From Sphingopyxis sp. (lineage in GTDB: Bacteria > Pseudomonadota > Alphaproteobacteria > Sphingomonadales > Sphingomonadaceae), in the NCBI RefSeq assembly GCF_016704835.1, contig NZ_JADIZJ010000021.1, forward strand, positions 868,001 to 932,000: DNA of 64,000 bases, given 5' to 3'. Every line of letters begins with the position of its first letter. Within the stretch, counting starts at the first letter, position 1. The translations under genes and the position numbers were made by a program. The notes under the pieces are model-generated. The model did not search any database. It had not been told where the DNA came from and saw only the letters and a program-made list of their open reading frames with translations. Positions 62,062 through 64,000 of the stretch are shown here, one piece after another.

Positions 62062-64000
62062 ATGATGAACGATATCCAGATGATCCCACTCGGCAAGCTG
62101 CGGCTTTCCGAAGCCAATGTCCGCAAGAACGACAGCAACCTCTTTATCGAGGAATTCGCCGCCAGCATCGAGGCCAAGGGCCTGCTGCAGAACCTGATCG
62201 TTGTCCCTGCCAAGAAAAAGGGGATGTTCGACGTTACAGCCGGTGGCCGCCGCCTGCGCGCGTTCAATTTTCTTCTCGCGGGCGGCAAGATCGACAAGGG
62301 TTACGAGGTGCCCTGCAGGGTGCTCGACATCGATGCCGCTGAGCAGTCCGAACTGTCGTTGATCGAGAACATCATTCGTCTCGACATGACCCCGACCGAT
62401 GAAATCCGCGCCTACAAGCACTTCGTGGGCGAAGGCAGCGATCTCGACGCGATCGCAAAGCGCTTTGGCCGGACACGGCGGTTCATCGAGGGCCGTATGC
62501 GGCTCGCAGATTTGGCCGATCCGATCTTCACCGCGCTCGAGGAAGGCAAGATCACGCTGGACGTTGCCAAGGCCTACGCGACAAGCCCGAACCGTGAGCG
62601 CCAGATGCTGGTGTGGAACGAGCTGTCGAACAGCTGGCAGGGCAACCAGCCCGACTCCATTCGCCGCATGATCACCAACAGTGCGATCAAATCCAATTCG
62701 CCGATCGCCCGCCTCGCGACCGAGGCAGAATACCTCGCGGCTGGCGGCCGCATCGAACGCGACCTGTTCACCGACGACGCCAGCGAGACCTGGATCGATC
62801 CCGAGATCGCCCAGCGCATCGCGGGCGAGAAGCTGCAGACCTTCGCCGCTGATGTCGCTGCGGGTAGCGGCTACGCTTGGGTCCGTCCCGTCCTTGAAAC
62901 CCGCGTGCCTTACAGCGCCAGCGAAGAACTCCACCAGGTTCACCTCGATCCAGCGCCGCTCTCGGACGAAGAACAGGCCCAGGCAGATCACTTGCTGGAA
63001 ACCATCTCGGCGCTCGAAGCCGAAGGCGAGAATATCGACGAGGACGACGAAGTTGGCGCAACCGACTTCCAGGCACGTTGGGACGCCGCAACTGCAGCCT
63101 ATGACGCGATCCACGACAAGCCGCCTGTGATACCGGACGAACTCAAGCCCAATGTCGGCTGTTTCATCACTATCAATGCCGATGGCACACCGGTGATCGA
63201 CAGTGGCCTCTACAGCGACAAGCCGATGCAACGGCGCAAGGCGGCGGGTCCGGGCGGCGCGGAAGGCAATGGCGAACCAGTTGACGACAACAAGCCAAAA
63301 CCGCTGTCGCAAAAGCTGGTCGACGAACTGGCGGTGCAGCGCCGCGATATCCTCGCGATCAATCTCGCTTCGAACCCGGCGATCGCGCTCGACTACATGA
63401 TCTTCGCGATTGCCGATGCGGGCCATACGTACGGCGCGCAGGCGCATGGCACCACGATCCGGGCTCCTTCGCCTTCGCTCTATCTGGCAAACTACCCGGA
63501 ATCCCCGGCGCACATGCTGATGGCCGATATGCGCGAAACGCTCGACACCAGCTGGACCGAACACGACCGCACCGTCGATCGCTTCACCGCCTTCAGCGCG
63601 CTCGACGACGATGCCAAGGCGAGCTGGCTCTCCTACTGCGCCGCGCGCAGTCTCGAAGCCAGCATGGGTGCGCCGCGCAAGCCCGGCCAGTCCGGCGCGG
63701 AACCCATCGATCTCCACGATCATCTGGCGAGCCTGATGGCGATCAACGCGGCAAGCCACTGGCGGCCGACCGCGGCCAATTACTTCGACCGGGTCAGCAA
63801 GCAGACGCTGCTCGCGCACATCAACGAAGTTGGCGGTCCGACCATGGCGGCGAGTTTCATGGGCTCGAAGAAGGGCGACCTCTCGGCCTCCTGCGAACGA
63901 CTGTTCGCGGGCGAGACCATCGTGGCGCCTGAGGTCAAGGAAGCCGCGCTTGCATGGGTTCCCGATCATATGCGGTTCCGCGTCATCGCGACCGGGGAGG
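62062..64000 (+). CDS. large ParB/RepB/Spo0J-family plasmid protein (3' end outside window)
   Basis: At least 646 codons with no stop before the window ends. The N-terminal ParB nuclease-like domain has IPLGKLRLSEANVRKND, the FAASIEAKGLLQNLIVVPA strand and VTAGGRRLRAFNFLL (box with GRR), then ELSLIENIIRLDMTPTDEIR, followed by a helix-turn-helix (LDAIAKRFGRTRRFIEGRMRLADL). A long acidic and helical C-terminal region is unlike chromosomal ParB. These giant ParB-like proteins are conserved on alphaproteobacterial plasmids beside strawberry-notch-like genes and ArdC-type genes. The second ATG at 62065 is an equally good start. Confidence 0.85.
   Translation, partial: MMNDIQMIPLGKLRLSEANVRKNDSNLFIEEFAASIEAKGLLQNLIVVPAKKKGMFDVTAGGRRLRAFNFLLAGGKIDKGYEVPCRVLDIDAAEQSELSLIENIIRLDMTPTDEIRAYKHFVGEGSDLDAIAKRFGRTRRFIEGRMRLADLADPIFTALEEGKITLDVAKAYATSPNRERQMLVWNELSNSWQGNQPDSIRRMITNSAIKSNSPIARLATEAEYLAAGGRIERDLFTDDASETWIDPEIAQRIAGEKLQTFAADVAAGSGYAWVRPVLETRVPYSASEELHQVHLDPAPLSDEEQAQADHLLETISALEAEGENIDEDDEVGATDFQARWDAATAAYDAIHDKPPVIPDELKPNVGCFITINADGTPVIDSGLYSDKPMQRRKAAGPGGAEGNGEPVDDNKPKPLSQKLVDELAVQRRDILAINLASNPAIALDYMIFAIADAGHTYGAQAHGTTIRAPSPSLYLANYPESPAHMLMADMRETLDTSWTEHDRTVDRFTAFSALDDDAKASWLSYCAARSLEASMGAPRKPGQSGAEPIDLHDHLASLMAINAASHWRPTAANYFDRVSKQTLLAHINEVGGPTMAASFMGSKKGDLSASCERLFAGETIVAPEVKEAALAWVPDHMRFRVIATGE

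Noticed and set aside
61906..63969. 687-codon minus-strand open frame
   Set aside because: It lies exactly opposite the ParB-like gene, whose protein has clear family motifs; the antisense frame is His/Arg/Gly-rich with no recognisable domain, as expected for a shadow in GC-rich DNA.

Overview
The window looks like part of a large plasmid, or a plasmid-derived island, from a sphingomonad-type alphaproteobacterium (Novosphingobium/Sphingobium-like). This rests on the high GC content, the style of the metal-resistance proteins, a RepA/ParA/ParB replicon, a large ParB-like protein and a strawberry-notch-type methylase/helicase. The genus is inferred from protein character only.

Layout. 0-3 kb: a CoA-transferase gene, a lipoprotein gene and a LysR remnant. 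3.2-5.9 kb: an arsenic operon (arsR, arsP, a small thioredoxin-like protein, arsO). 6.1-17.3 kb: a divalent-metal island with a P1B ATPase, an RND system czcCBA (czcB frameshifted), accessory periplasmic proteins, a CDF transporter and a divergent MerR regulator. The two sides meet at a classical 19-bp-spacer MerR promoter. 17.3 kb: a 69-base G tract, probably an assembly fault. 17.6-27.4 kb: a copper island. A CnrY/CnrX/CnrH-like anti-sigma, sensor and ECF sigma cassette precedes copA and copB; copC and copD are divergent; a CueR-like regulator closes a Cu-ATPase operon. Three sequences with the same -35/-10 pattern lie in front of the sigma cassette, copCD and copA, so the sigma factor probably controls the whole copper set.

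28-40 kb: an amidoligase-like gene, a broken tyrosine recombinase, a broken tniA-tniB-tniQ module flanked by two related helix-turn-helix genes, five iteron-like repeats beside an AT-rich stretch, then repA, parB and parA, all on the minus strand. Nearly every gene here carries one-base frameshifts. 40-49 kb: a toprim/primase-like gene (frameshifted) and a strawberry-notch-like gene split by a Recombinase-In-Trio (RIT) element with ~83-bp inverted repeats.

49-53 kb: remnants (EmrA N-terminus, IS3, IS110, IS256) around an alpha/beta hydrolase. 53-60 kb: a second efflux system (TolC-type channel, AcrB-type pump, lipoprotein adaptor) with a divergent MarR regulator. 60-62 kb: an AbiE-like toxin-antitoxin pair under an inverted-repeat operator. 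62 kb to the end: a large ParB-like gene running off the window.

The metal and efflux genes are mostly intact, while the plasmid backbone and mobile modules are full of single-base indels, mostly in homopolymers. That may be consensus error in one stretch of the assembly or real decay of an old replicon; the sequence alone cannot decide.
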